This document shows, in pieces, positions 33,160-43,503 of a stretch of DNA of 64,000 nt; position 1 is the first letter of the stretch, and every line of letters starts with the position of its first letter. Position numbers and translations under genes: made by a program. The DNA is from Azolla caroliniana (lineage: Eukaryota; Polypodiophyta), in NCBI GenBank assembly GCA_043228905.1, contig JBHGNT010000001.1:18786001-18850000 (forward strand), read 5' to 3'. The notes under the pieces were generated by a model. That model was given only the letters and a program-made list of their open reading frames with translations. It did no database searches and was not told the DNA's origin.

Positions 33160-34690
33160 TTAGGATAGCTAATTAGCTACTTTACTAAACTATGGTAGAA
33201 GCTAGGATAGCTAATTAGCTAGTACGATAGCTAATTAGCTAGTATGATAGCTAATTAGGTACTTTACTCAACTATGGTAGTAGTTAGGATAGCTAATTAG
33301 GTACTTTACTCAACTATGGTAGTAGTTAGGATAGCTTATTAGCTACTAGGACAGCTAATTAGCTGCCAGTAGCTAATTAGCTACTAGGATAGCTAATTAG
33401 CTGCCAGTAGCTAATTAGCTACTAGGATAGCTTATTAGCTACTTTACACAACTATGGCAGTAGCTACTAGGATAGCTAATTCGCTAGGATAGCTAATTCG
33501 CTAGTAGGATAGCTAATTAGTTGCCAGCAACTAATTAGCTAGTAGGATAGCTAATTAGCTACTAGGATAGCTAATTAGTTGCCAGTAGCTAATTAGCTAG
33601 TAGGATAGCTAATTAGGTACTTTACTCAACTATGGTAGTAGCTAATTAGCTAGTAGGATAGCTAATTAGCTACTAGGATATCTAATTAGCTGCTAGTAGC
33701 TAATTAGCTACTAGGATAGCTTATTAGCTACTTTACACAACTATGGCAGTAGCTAATTAGTTACTAGGATAGCTAATTAGTTGCCAGTGGCTAATTAGCT
33801 AGTAGGATACCTAATTAGCTTTTTTACACAACTATAGTACTAGCTAATTAGCTAGTACCATAGCTAATTACCTACTAGGATAGCTAATTAGCTAGTAGGA
33901 TAGCTTATTAGCTACTTTACACAACTATAGTAGTAGCTAGGATAGCTAATTAGCTACTATGGTAGCTAATTAGCTACTTTACTCAACTATGGTAGTAGCT
34001 AGGATAGCTAATTAGCTACTTTACTAACTATGGTAGTAGCTAGGATAGCTAATTAGCTACTTTACTAACTATGGTGGTAGCTAGGATAGCTAATTAGCTA
34101 CAATGAAAGCTAATTAGCTACTTTCTCAACTATGTAGTAGCTAGGATAGCTAATTAGCTGCCAGTAGCTAATTAGCTACTAGGATAGCTTATTAGCTACT
34201 TTACACAACTATGTCAGTAGCTTATTAGCTACTATGATAGCTAATTAGCTAGTAGGATAGCTAATTAGTTGCCAGTAGCTAATTAGCTACTAGGATAGCT
34301 AATTCGCTAGTAGGATAGCTAATTAGTTGCCAGTAGCTAATTAGCTAGTAGGATAGCTAATTAGTTGCCAGTAGCTAATTAGCTAGTAGGATAGCTAATT
34401 AGCTTTTTTACACAACTATGGTACTAGCTAATTAGCTAGTACCATAGCTAACTAGCTACTAGGATAGCTTATTAGCTACTTTACACAACTATGGCAGTAG
34501 CTAATTAGTTACTAGGATAGCTAATTAGTTGCCAGTGGCTAATTAGCTAGTAGGATAGCTATTTAGCTTTTTTACACAACTATGGTACTAGCTAATTAGC
34601 TAGTACCATAGCTAATTAGCTACTAGGATAGCTAATTAGCTAGTAGCTCATTAGCTGCCAGTAGCTAATTAGCTAGTAGGATAGCTAATT
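33160..34690 (-). repeat. Second palindromic minisatellite block
   Basis: The TAGCTAATTAGCTA motif again, but in longer and more irregular units with linkers such as CTTTACACAACTATGG and AGTTGCCAGT. It lies between the five-exon gene and the downstream ORFs. Confidence 0.92.
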
Positions 34691-34707
34691 AGAAAAGACT
34701 AAGCTTA

Positions 34708-36902
34708 TTAGCTACAGTATGGTATACCTGTTTGTTTTCTCCACTCATTTGGTAGAGTTGTACTGCAATCTCCCAAACAGAATGCAGCAATTCGACAGGC
34801 ATGTTGAAAACAAAGCAGATGGTATGTGTGGTTGCATGGTTGTAGGTGAACCAACAAAGACGCAGTTTTGTCCTCCACACCTAACCCGCAAGCGATGCAA
34901 CGTGCTTGAACTGTCAATAAATCATTTTCTGGTTCTACTTCATTTGGTAAGGGAGCAAGAATGTTCAGGTCCAAATCCTGTCTGGTCCTTACCATTCCCT
35001 CCACAAAATGTAGCTTCTTCTTAAGGCAGCTAACTACCTGTTCTTGATGAATGTATTGTTCCTTCAACGCAACAGAGAAATTTACCGATTAATTATTCTT
35101 GTTGTTGAAAGATACACCAACTTTGCTCAGGAATCGTTAACTTACTTGAAGCTTATCCAAATTGTAATCTGCAACAGTATTTACACCTAGAAGGTCCAGG
35201 TTCATTGAAAGAACCTGGATCTCTATTTGCAGTTCTATTTTACGCTGGGGATCTAGTGGCCCCTCTAATTCAAGCTCCTGTTGCGCAACCTATTCCAGAT
35301 AATGCTTGATTAGCACATTTTACCCGTTATTTATAACACAATCACATACCAGCAAAACAATAGTTACCTGAATCTTATTTCTAATTGTTGTAATAGCAGA
35401 AGTAACTTTGCTCTCCATTGCAGAAGCCATTGTGGCTTTCTCTAAATCAGTCTTAAAAAATGCCAATGTCTCACAGGCTTCATGGACATTTTTTAGCATA
35501 TAGCTAACCAATGTCTCACCTGTATCATCGACATTGGCTTTCCTTGGGTGTCGGTGTGGTGTATGCCCCCGGTCTTGCTGGGAGTCGGCAGTTGCATCAA
35601 CAACTGCCATGCTCCAAAATCTGTCTATTTTTTGTGCCAAGGTCCCCATCTTTCGGCATCTTTTTACCGATGCCTCACCATAGACTGCCCAAGCTACCCT
35701 ATACATTTCAGGGTCTCTAGATTCCTTCGCTGTTTTGCAGTACTCATATGCAAATGCTCTAGCAAATGAAACTGACAACTCATTGTTGACTGGGATCTCC
35801 TGATGAACTTTCTGGTGCAGTCTCATGCAGTCATCGTACAAGTCGGCTCGTACATGCTTCAGCTTGACCTTGCCTTTGACTCTAGGCACTGTATATACTG
35901 TCATCCGGTCTATATCACTGATCAATTTATCACTTAGGACAGCAGGGTCAACACCCTCGAGTGACAGACCATAGGTGTTGTGGAAGTCCTCCTTTGTCTC
36001 GCAAAATTTTGCGAAGTTTAGCACTCTCGTATACGGAGGAACGAGCCATCTGAAATATCATTTCAGAAATCAGAAATAGTGCAAAATCAGAATATGTGAG
36101 AATCAAAAACCCCAATCAACAACAACAAAAATGGTGCAAAATCTTTAACTTAGCAAATCAGAAACCCTAATCATAATTTGTATTCAGAAATTTGAAATCA
36201 GAAACCCTAATCAAAATCTGTAATCAGAAGTTTGAAATCAGAAACCCTAATCAAAATCTGTAATCAGAAGTTTGAAATCAAAAACCCTAATCAAAATCTG
36301 TAATCAGAAGTTTGTAACCAGAAACCTTATTCAAAAATTCTAATCAGAAATTTATAATCAAAAACCCTAATCAGAAATTTCAATCAGAAACCCTAATAAA
36401 AAATTTCAATCACAAACCCTAATCAGAAATCCTAAGCAGAAATTTATAAACAAAAACCCTATTCAGAAATTCTAATTTGTAATCAAAATTTGTAACCAGA
36501 AACCCTATTCAGAAATTCTAATCAGAAATTTATAATCAAAAACCCTAATCAGAAATTTCAATCACAAACCCTAATCAGAAATTTCAATCACAAACCCTAA
36601 TCACTAAAGACAGGATTAAACACAAAAAAAGTAATATAAACACACCTGTTGCTACTCCCCGATTTGCGAGATATCCTTGTATGGGACTCCAAGGACTTCG
36701 CCCTATTCGATTTTGGGGAAATATGAATCGGCACCAAAGTTCAGACAGTAGTCAAAAAGAAAAAACAAATGTTTGGGGTTTCTGTAACTGAAACATACCT
36801 GGACGATGATCGAGCGGGTTCTGTGTTGTAGCTCTCAATCTGCAATGTCGATTTTTTGCTGTTGCGGGAGCTACGTCTGCGTTCGTGCTCTGAGTACTCC
36901 AT
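34708..36902 (-). CDS. Five-exon gene of the transposon: coiled coil and RING-like protein
   Basis: Exons on the minus strand: 36902-36799, 36702-36646, 36049-35368, 35289-35146 and 35061-34708. Each junction has GT and AG and the phases agree (2, 2, 0, 0), giving 446 residues from MEYSEHERRR. The N-terminus is Arg/Ser-rich. The centre (about 55-280) is mostly helical without known motifs. The fourth exon and the start of the fifth look like coiled coil. The last part has CIACGLG...PCNHTYHLLC...CLGDC, a C-C-C-H-H-C-C-C spacing close to a RING finger but with CX3C at the end. A donor at 34728 could instead lead to a further exon. A RING-like ubiquitin ligase or DNA-binding role is possible; none is shown. 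Confidence 0.65.
36130..36610 (-). repeat. AAACCCTAA-containing tandem repeat in intron 2 of the five-exon gene
   Basis: About a dozen imperfect units of roughly 30-40 bp, containing GAAACCCTAATCA and AATCAGAAATTT. It lies wholly within intron 36645-36050. The motif matches the plant telo-box core (AAACCCTAA), but the array is not a telomere. Confidence 0.85.
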
Positions 36903-37128
36903 CTGCGTTCAAAATCAGACTTAGGCTAAACAGGAAATTGATGACATTGAAGTCGACCTTAGATGATGGTGATATTCCCCAAGTTCCACTACGTCTGAAA
37001 CAGAAGTTCAAATATTTGAGTTTTTTCATAAATTAGTTTTTCAAATATTTGATTTTCCCACAAAAAAGACTAGCTAAACAAATAGCTAATTAGCTATGGC
37101 CATTTTAGTAGCTAATTAGCTATAATAG

Positions 37129-37153
37129 TGTTTCCACTCGCATGCTTTTACCC
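37129..37153 (-). repeat. Right TIR of the DNA transposon
   Basis: Inverted copy of 25819-25843 with one mismatch. Inside it lie two TAGCTAATTAGCTA palindromes (about 37083-37123), mirroring the arrangement at the left end. TSD ATCT follows at 37154-37157. Confidence 0.93.
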
Positions 37154-37457
37154 ATCTTCAAAGTTCATACTAATCATATTTGTATAATAAATATAAAAAT
37201 ATTCGTTTTTTAAAAATTAATTAATTAATTGATTAGTTAAAATAACTTTTATAAACTCTATCGACACTATAATCTATTAATGAATAATTGTTCTTTTTTT
37301 GGTGAAATAAATTTATTTAAATAAATAAATAAATATTTTATATTTCTTTTGCAATACGAATGGTTTTTTAATATTCTTGGGGCCATTTCGTATTCTCGAA
37401 TATTGAGAATATTGTGCATGGAGAATATCACGAATATCACGCATGTGTCAATCTATG
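37154..37457 (+). other. AT-rich flank right of the DNA transposon
   Basis: No gene. TTAATTAATTAATTGATTAG-type and ATAAATAA repeats, and several inverted pieces around TCTCGAATATTGAGA. It ends TGTCAATCTATG at 37457, the inverted partner of 25458. See the left flank. Confidence 0.5.
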
Positions 37458-37458
37458 G

Positions 37459-38174
37459 TTAATCTCTTGCATCGGTTGCAACCTCAAAAGGTTTTGAAGG
37501 ATTTGGTAAAAGATGCGAAGGATCTTTGCATACTAGGTCCTTGAGTTCCTTAAAGGCGAGGTCTAATGTAGCATTCCACACAATACGTTTTGTAGACTTA
37601 CGCGTTTGACCTTTTAGAATATCAGTAAACAACGTCGTCAATTGGGAGTAATTCCGAAGAGATTTTCACAAAACCCCACAAAACCAAGGAATGATCGAAT
37701 TTCTCAAATAATCTGAAGAGTGGGCCAAAGTTTGATTTTCTCAATGCTAGAAGTATCAATTTCAACTCGTTCGGTTATGAGATGTCCAAGATAAGTAATT
37801 GATTTCTTGAAGAACTTACATTTTGAGATCTTCGCGTAAAACAGTTTGTCATGCAATGTTTGTAAAACAAAGCGGACATGTTTAGCATATTCTTCTAATT
37901 TACAACTATGAACTAGAATATCATCCAAGAAAATAACGACAAATTTTCCAAGTTGTTCTCGGAAAATGTCATTCATTTCTTGTTGAAATGTGGCTGGAGC
38001 ATTGGTCAAACCAAAAGGCATAACCAAAAACTCATAATGGCCATCGTGTGTACAAAAGGCCATTTTAGGAACACCTTCCTCACTTATACGAATTTGATGG
38101 TAGCCCGTACGGAGATCAAGTTTCGTAAAATACCGAGTTCCTTGGAGACGGTGTTGCGGTTTTCCGCGAGTATG
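37459..38174 (-). pseudogene. Reverse transcriptase of F, truncated
   Basis: Reads RYFTKLDLRTGYHQIRISEEGVPKMAF, then GLTNAPATFQQEMNDIF, the catalytic VIFLDDILV, and YLGHLI. After a frame break near 37700 it continues to KPFEVATDARD, the start of RNase H. The N-terminal third of RT is missing because element G starts at 38175. The 12-kb block begins at the RNase H junction. Confidence 0.88.
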
Positions 38175-38994
38175 TGTTGAAACGGGCAGGATGACCAAGG
38201 TCTCGGACCAAGAAGTCAGAGCGAGTAGGACAAGATACCATGACGGAGTGCCTGGTCGGTCACCGGAACCCAGACAACGTACGTATAGGTTCGTAGAAGA
38301 AACCACATCACGTAGTTCACAAGTAGAGTGAGGAAATAGATACGAAGGAACAGAAATAGAGATGAAACCTGAAACGAGAAGAGACCGACCCGAATAATCA
38401 AAAGAATAGATTAAGGTAAGCAGAATACAACCGGGCTCGACCGGTACCACAACCGTACGCTCTACGAAACGCACCTTCCCTCCACCTACACACGCACACA
38501 GACAGATCCAGGAGCCTCTGGTTGGGAGCACACGACTTCCTGCGCGAGCAAAGGCTTCCTTAGCGAATCGTACACAAGACAGAGAGTGAGAGAGCTTGGC
38601 CCACAAACAGACAACACTTCATCCTCCCAAAACCGGATACTTAAAACAGGCTCAAGTTTCCCCCCCTTTTATAGCACGAAGGGGAGACCTTTACATTGTG
38701 ATTGGTGTGAGAGATCCCCCCATTGAATTTCTTCACATCAAATTCCCTGCATTGTCTCTATGCATATGGGATTTTAAAGTACCCTTTAATTCCTACTACC
38801 TAGTAATTACCAGTCCTATGCTATTTATATTATGTTTATACATGTTTCTTGGTTCCCATGTATCGACGCATACACCCGTTCGCGCGCACTTGGCCCTGTT
38901 TCTCTTTATGGCCGGAATCCTTCACGACATCCACCCTCACCAAACCGCACATCCTCCAGCATGTCCCAAGTAATGTAGTAGTGGATTCCGGCCC
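38175..38994 (-). repeat. 3' LTR of G
   Basis: On the minus strand it starts TGGGCCGGAATCC after a purine tract (GGAAGAGGAGGAGTAAG), has a TATA box TATAAAA at 38673-38667, and ends CGTTTCAACA. The RT of F stops exactly at its outer edge. A possible TSD half is GTATG (38170-38174). Confidence 0.65.
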
Positions 38995-39053
38995 AGTTCT
39001 TACTCCTCCTCTTCCGGACCATCGCCAACCAAGTCCTCTTCCGGTTTTGTGCT

Positions 39054-39406
39054 CTAGCTTGCGCTTTCGTCTTCTTCTATCTCTGGATCCGGGTCCGGAT
39101 CGTACCGTTTCTTGAAGGCCTTTATCTGCTTCCCTGCAACTGGTACCACGTCCCTCGTCCCGTCAAGCTCGGCAAGATGGTATGTCGCGTTGTCATTGGC
39201 ACTCGTCACCATGTACGACCCGAACCACCTCCTCGCAAACTTCAAGGTTGACCGGGATGGTTCTCTAGGCTGTTGTCGTAGACCAGCACCCAATCACCTT
39301 CCTCAACCTTCCTCGGCCGGAGTCGGTGCGTCCGATCAAACTCGAACCGGGCCTTGTTCCTTTTCCTTGCTTCCTCTGTTCTCGTCGTCACTCACTCGAC
39401 GTCTTC
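39054..39406 (-). pseudogene. Integrase C-terminal end of G
   Basis: ARRWFGSYMVTSANDNATYHL, then VPVAGKQIKAFKKR and an acidic end, the C-terminal domain of this integrase lineage. The frame breaks in the part towards D. It was separated from its body at 55174 by the insertion of D. Confidence 0.85.
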
Positions 39407-39854
39407 TGTTACCCGGTCGGCAAAGGAGTAAAGACCAGAATGTGAAAGGAATGGTTATTCGGAATATATTTTAATTAAGTAGAGTAGATTATAATTATGT
39501 AGTGAACGGATGGACCGGAATCGGTATGCCGATCCGGATCCGGACCGGTTCCGAACAGGTGCCGGTTGGCACCGTTTTGTACGCAGCTAGGTGACCTATA
39601 TAAAGGCCCGGTTACAATGTATAACTTTAACGGAGAATTAATATAAGCTTCTTGTTTTATCTTCACGTATTGATTACCGTTCTGTATTAATTGTTATATC
39701 TTACGCGTGTATTAAGTGAATGCCTTATCGCTAAGTAGCCAATTAAGTCGGATTAATCGTTGTGTCTTAAGTTATCTCGCTGTAACACCCCTTTGGTGAA
39801 GTGTCTTCCAGAGACACCTTGTGTTAGGCCATTGTCCGGCCCTAAGGATTAACA
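39407..39854 (+). repeat. 5' LTR of D
   Basis: 448 bp, TGTTACCCGG...AGGATTAACA, with TATA box TATATAAA near 39597. About 95 percent identical by eye to 54717-55168. It contains CCGGATCCGGACCGG-type palindromes. Confidence 0.93.
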
Positions 39855-39861
39855 CAGTTTT

Positions 39862-39877
39862 TGGCGACCACGATTCC
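39862..39877 (+). other. Primer-binding site of D
   Basis: TGGCGACCACGATTCC, seven bases after the LTR and conserved in fragment E at 21233. It starts with TGG; I cannot name the tRNA by eye. Confidence 0.65.
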
Positions 39878-39909
39878 TGCACAATCGCAGCGAACAACGG
39901 CGGGAATGG

Positions 39910-41823
39910 ATGACACGACCAACGAACGACCCGGTTGCGGAGCGAGCAAGGCGACTTGCTGAACGGCTGAGGAAGCGAGAGGCTTTCCAACAACTGGCAA
40001 AAGAAATCAAAGTGGATCACTCATTTTCTAAAGTGATCCGGAGAGTGGCCACGGAATCACTTCGGTTACCACAAAACGCCTACTCGGACGAAGGAAGCAG
40101 CCTAAGCAGCCTCCGGGAAGCGGAATCCCTTCTCTAGGCATTGGCAGTCGGGGAAGGCAAATCAGAAACATTTTCGGCATTTGAATCGGGTTCAGACGGG
40201 GAAGACATCACGCAAACGAACTAGCGTAGGAGTAACGACACCCTAAGCGGACTAGAGGATGAGGAATCGGATACCTTGCCAACACCAAAACCAGAATTGA
40301 CAAGGCTGGAACCTCCGGTACTGGCAGTCGACCACACTCTGGAACCAGAAGTCGAGGAGGAGAGACCTCCGACACCAGAAGTCGAGGAGGAGAAGCCTCT
40401 GACACCGAAAGAGAAGCAGGAAAGACCTCCGATGGTGAAAGAAGACCGGGAAAAACCTCTGACACCAAAAGAGGAGGAACGACCACTGACACCACTAGCT
40501 CGAGTACCAACACTAGACGACGATATGCCGTTCCAATATCCCAGATACCGGGATGATCCGGACGTGGAAGCCCACGTTCATGCGTTTCAGCAGACCTAGG
40601 AGGCAAACCATGTGTCCCAACGCTTAAATGCAGGCGAAGAGGAACACTCAAAATGGGTAGAGTTCCGCATGACCTTGGAGGGACCGGCTGCCAGATGGCA
40701 CCGAACAGAAGATACTAGCAACATCCCCACGTTTGAAACATTAAAGACAAAAATTTTGCATTTCTTTCACAAGGAGATGGACCAGTGGGAAATGGTAGGC
40801 TTATTTTACAGTATTTAGCAGGAACCAACAGAGAACATTCAGCAATTTGTCATCCGGTTCCAGCGGATCCACAGTCAGCTCAGCCGAACACCACCGGAGG
40901 AAGAAACAAAGGCCATATTCTTAGTAGCCCTCTGGGAACCCTTACGTACGGTGTGGACTATTATTGATTTCCACACCAACAACATAGATCAAGTGATCGA
41001 CCGAGTTCGGGAAATGGAAACCTCAAGTTCATGGCTAACCATGGGTGCACTTCAACGTGCACTACCAACGGAAGAGGACCTTCGTTTCCGGCAAGCAGTT
41101 CAATGTACGACATGCCTGAATGCCGGACATTCGGCGCTAGAATGCACCATGTGTTCCCAATGCTTGCTCTGCCACTCCAGAAGTCACACAATGGAACGGT
41201 GTGAGTATAACTTGTTAAATTGGCAAGCATCACCGGTCTGGAAAATTGAACCACGGAGCAACCAGAAGGAAGACGAAGAACGCTGGCAGCGAGAGGAGCG
41301 CTACCGACCGGCACAAGATGTCCGGTATAGCGATCGAAGAGATGCTTATGACCGGTATGATGGACAGGATAGATACCGGGACTATAATGGATGGTATGAA
41401 AGATATAACCGGGATCACTCCCCTGGTTACAACCATCGACGGGACGACTATGGCAAGTATGAAGAACAACACCGTCAAGGTTACCGAAACAAAAAGAATT
41501 TCCAGAAACGTCATTTCAACAAAAAAGGGGGTCATCCACGAGTACCGGAAAAGGGCGCTCCGAGCAGCCAACCAGACCAAAACCAAGCACTTACCCCTGG
41601 TCCTGCACCAAGCACACATGCCAAATCCAGCAACACTCGGAAGCTGTACTGCTATTATTGCCGGCAAGAAGGCCACTATAGTAATCAATGTCCGGCGAAG
41701 AGCTACGACAAGCGACCAACAGTGTACATGGTAGACACGGAAGTCGCAGACATACAACAAGTCACTACAAGATCAAAAGGCAAAGCCACGGAGTGGGAAA
41801 CTCAAGAAGCCATCCGGAAGTAG
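39910..41823 (+). pseudogene. Gag of D
   Basis: Starts at or near MTRPTNDPVAERARR, then an acidic Pro-rich repeat region (VEEERPPTPEVEEEKPLTPK, about 40340-40500). The capsid-like domain follows (EGPAARWHRTE, ILHFFHKEMDQWEMVGLFY, FVIRFQRIHSQL), then two CX2CX4HX4C knuckles (CTTCLNAGHSALEC, CLLCHSRSHTMERC), an Arg/Tyr-rich tract, and a third knuckle, CYYCRQEGHYSNQC. Stops at about 40138, 40599 and 40816 stand where the family has Gln or Trp. Three knuckles in one gag is more than usual for gypsy elements. Confidence 0.88.
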
Positions 41824-42735
41824 GCAACCGAATGGGTGAAGAAGGCAAATGAGTGGAATATGGTAGAGCTCAAACAACAAAAAGAGAATGCCGAAGAGCT
41901 CACAGGCCCGGGGCAGCCCGAAAACCCAACATGGCAGGCGTTACAAGAATGCCAAATAATGTTGCCGTTAGGCCGGCTATTGCAACTGGTACCACGCTTC
42001 ACGGAAGCACTTAAGACAGGAAGGATGGTAGCTGACACACCACCAGCTCTGGCATTCTTTTCAAATCCGGAGGAAGGACCGACAATGGTGGACACGAGCA
42101 GTCCGGCAATCACAACCATCGTGAAAGGAAATGAGCTACCATGCACGATTATCGATGGAGGATCCGGCGTGAACGTGATCAGCCTTCGAACGTGTAACAC
42201 GTTAGGAATCCAGGACTGGGAACCGTGCCCATTTTGGCTTCGGATGGCGGACAAAAGCTCAGTATGGCCGACTAGATTAATATGTGATCTGGAAGTGACC
42301 ATCGGGGGTCACACATTTCGGATTTCCGCAGTAGTTCTCCAGCTACAGGCTCAAGGAGCTTACCCACTATTGTTGGGATGCCCTTGGTTAAAAACAACAC
42401 ACATAACGCAAAACTAGAGGAAGAATATAATTACGTTCCAGCGTGGAAAAGTGAAAGTACGAGTACTGACTCAACCACGATCCGGTACCGGCAAGGAATC
42501 AACACCGCTATATGCGGAATGTATCAACATGCTGGAAGGATTGGCGGACGAAGAGGTTGATCAATACTTACAGGAAAATCCGAAGATCGTACCTCTGTTC
42601 GAGATTGATGTAGCCGAAGTAGTATCACCGCACATACTGCAACCGGACGGGACCGACGAGGAACCGGATAAAGAAGCAATCCGGAAATTATGGCAAGCAC
42701 GGGAGGCATTGGAAAAAGAAATGGTAGTATCGTAG
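41824..42735 (+). pseudogene. Protease region of D
   Basis: Reads on from gag through one TAG. The protease core is CTIIDGGSGVNVISLRTC (about 42142), with the closing strand YPLLLGCPWLKTTHI (about 42361). The region 42451-42735 is the acidic linker to RT. Stops at 42416 and 42733 replace expected Trp and Gln codons. Confidence 0.82.
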
Positions 42736-42738
42736 CGC

Positions 42739-43500
42739 GTGACAGCATTCCAACTAGAAGAGGTAAACCTAGGTACCACAGAGGACACAAGACCGGTGCA
42801 CATCACCAAGGAAATGACCCCGGAGAACAAAATGACAATGATCACACTCCTAAAAGAATTTCACGATGTGTTCGCCTGGTCCTACAAGGACATGCCGGGA
42901 CTCGATCCTCAGTTGTATCAACACCAGATACATCTGAGTAAAGACGCCAAACCGGTAGCGCAACGACGTTACTGGATGAACTCGAATTATGCAGCAAAAG
43001 TCAAAGAAGAAATCGACAAGTTGCTAAGAGTTTGCTTCATCCGACCGGTAAAGAAAGCCACATGGCTCAGCCCGATAGTCATAGTACCCAAAAAGAACGG
43101 TAAGATAAGAGTGTGCGTCGATTACCGGAAATTGAATGCAGCTACGGTAACAGACGCCTTCCCACTTCCATTGACGGATGGAGTCCTGGATGTGGTCGCC
43201 GGTCATGAGGTCTACAGTTTTCTAGACGGTTTCAACGGCTATAATCAGATCCGGATGCACCCTGCCGACCAGGAGAAAACAACTTTTGTCACCGAGTGGG
43301 GAGTCTTTGTTGCCGTAGTGATGATGTTCGAACTGAAAATGGCGCTGGCAACCTTCTAGCGGATCATCATGGAGATTTTCGGAGAATTCATTCCGGCATT
43401 CATGCAGGTGTTCTTGGACGACTTCGCAGTTTATAGCCAGGAAGGGGATCACCTTCAGCACCTCTGACTGTGTCTGGAGAAATGTAGGGGTTACCGACTA
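42739..43500 (+). pseudogene. Reverse transcriptase of D
   Basis: LLRVCFIRPVKKATWLSPI, then KIRVCVDYRKLNAATVTDAFPLP, FNGYNQIRMHPADQEKT and the catalytic VFLDDFAVY (about 43410). A TAG at 43357 stands where the family has Gln (ATF-Q-RIIMEIFGE), and a TGA near 43466 where it has Arg. Otherwise well preserved. Confidence 0.9.
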
Positions 43501-43503
43501 AGC

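Larger units (their letters stand above)
25819..37153 (+). mobile_element. 11.3-kb DNA transposon with TIRs, 4-bp TSD and at least four ORFs
   Basis: Both ends carry a 25-bp inverted repeat with one mismatch (starting GGGT(G/A)AAAGCATGCGAGTGG). The tetranucleotide ATCT is duplicated at 25815-25818 and 37154-37157. It encodes a likely DDE transposase on the plus strand and three further proteins on the minus strand, convergent to it. Spacers and introns are built of tandem repeats. The spliced frames are open, so the copy may be young. I cannot assign the superfamily: a 4-bp TSD occurs in Sola elements among others, but the TSD and TIR alone do not decide it. Confidence 0.9.
23337..38174 (-). 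mobile_element. Gypsy element F (3' part), split by the DNA transposon block
   Basis: 3' LTR at 23337-23689, then integrase (23960-25205) and RNase H (25206-25461). About 12 kb of foreign DNA follows (25462-37457), and then the RT continues at 37459-38174. The RT ends abruptly where the LTR of G begins, so the 5' part of F should lie to the right of G, outside the window. Confidence 0.85.

Noticed and set aside
28030-34690. CRISPR-like regular repeats
   Set aside because: Linkers are themselves repeated and there are no unique spacers; the context is a eukaryotic transposon with introns.
32603-34728. Splicing of the RING-like exon (donor 34728) to the ORF starting near 33137
   Set aside because: The phases do not match (one base over on one side, frame needing two on the other), so the ORF is listed separately.
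36130-36610. Interstitial telomere array
   Set aside because: AAACCCTAA is spaced in 30-40 bp units and not as pure TTTAGGG repeats, and it lies inside an intron.
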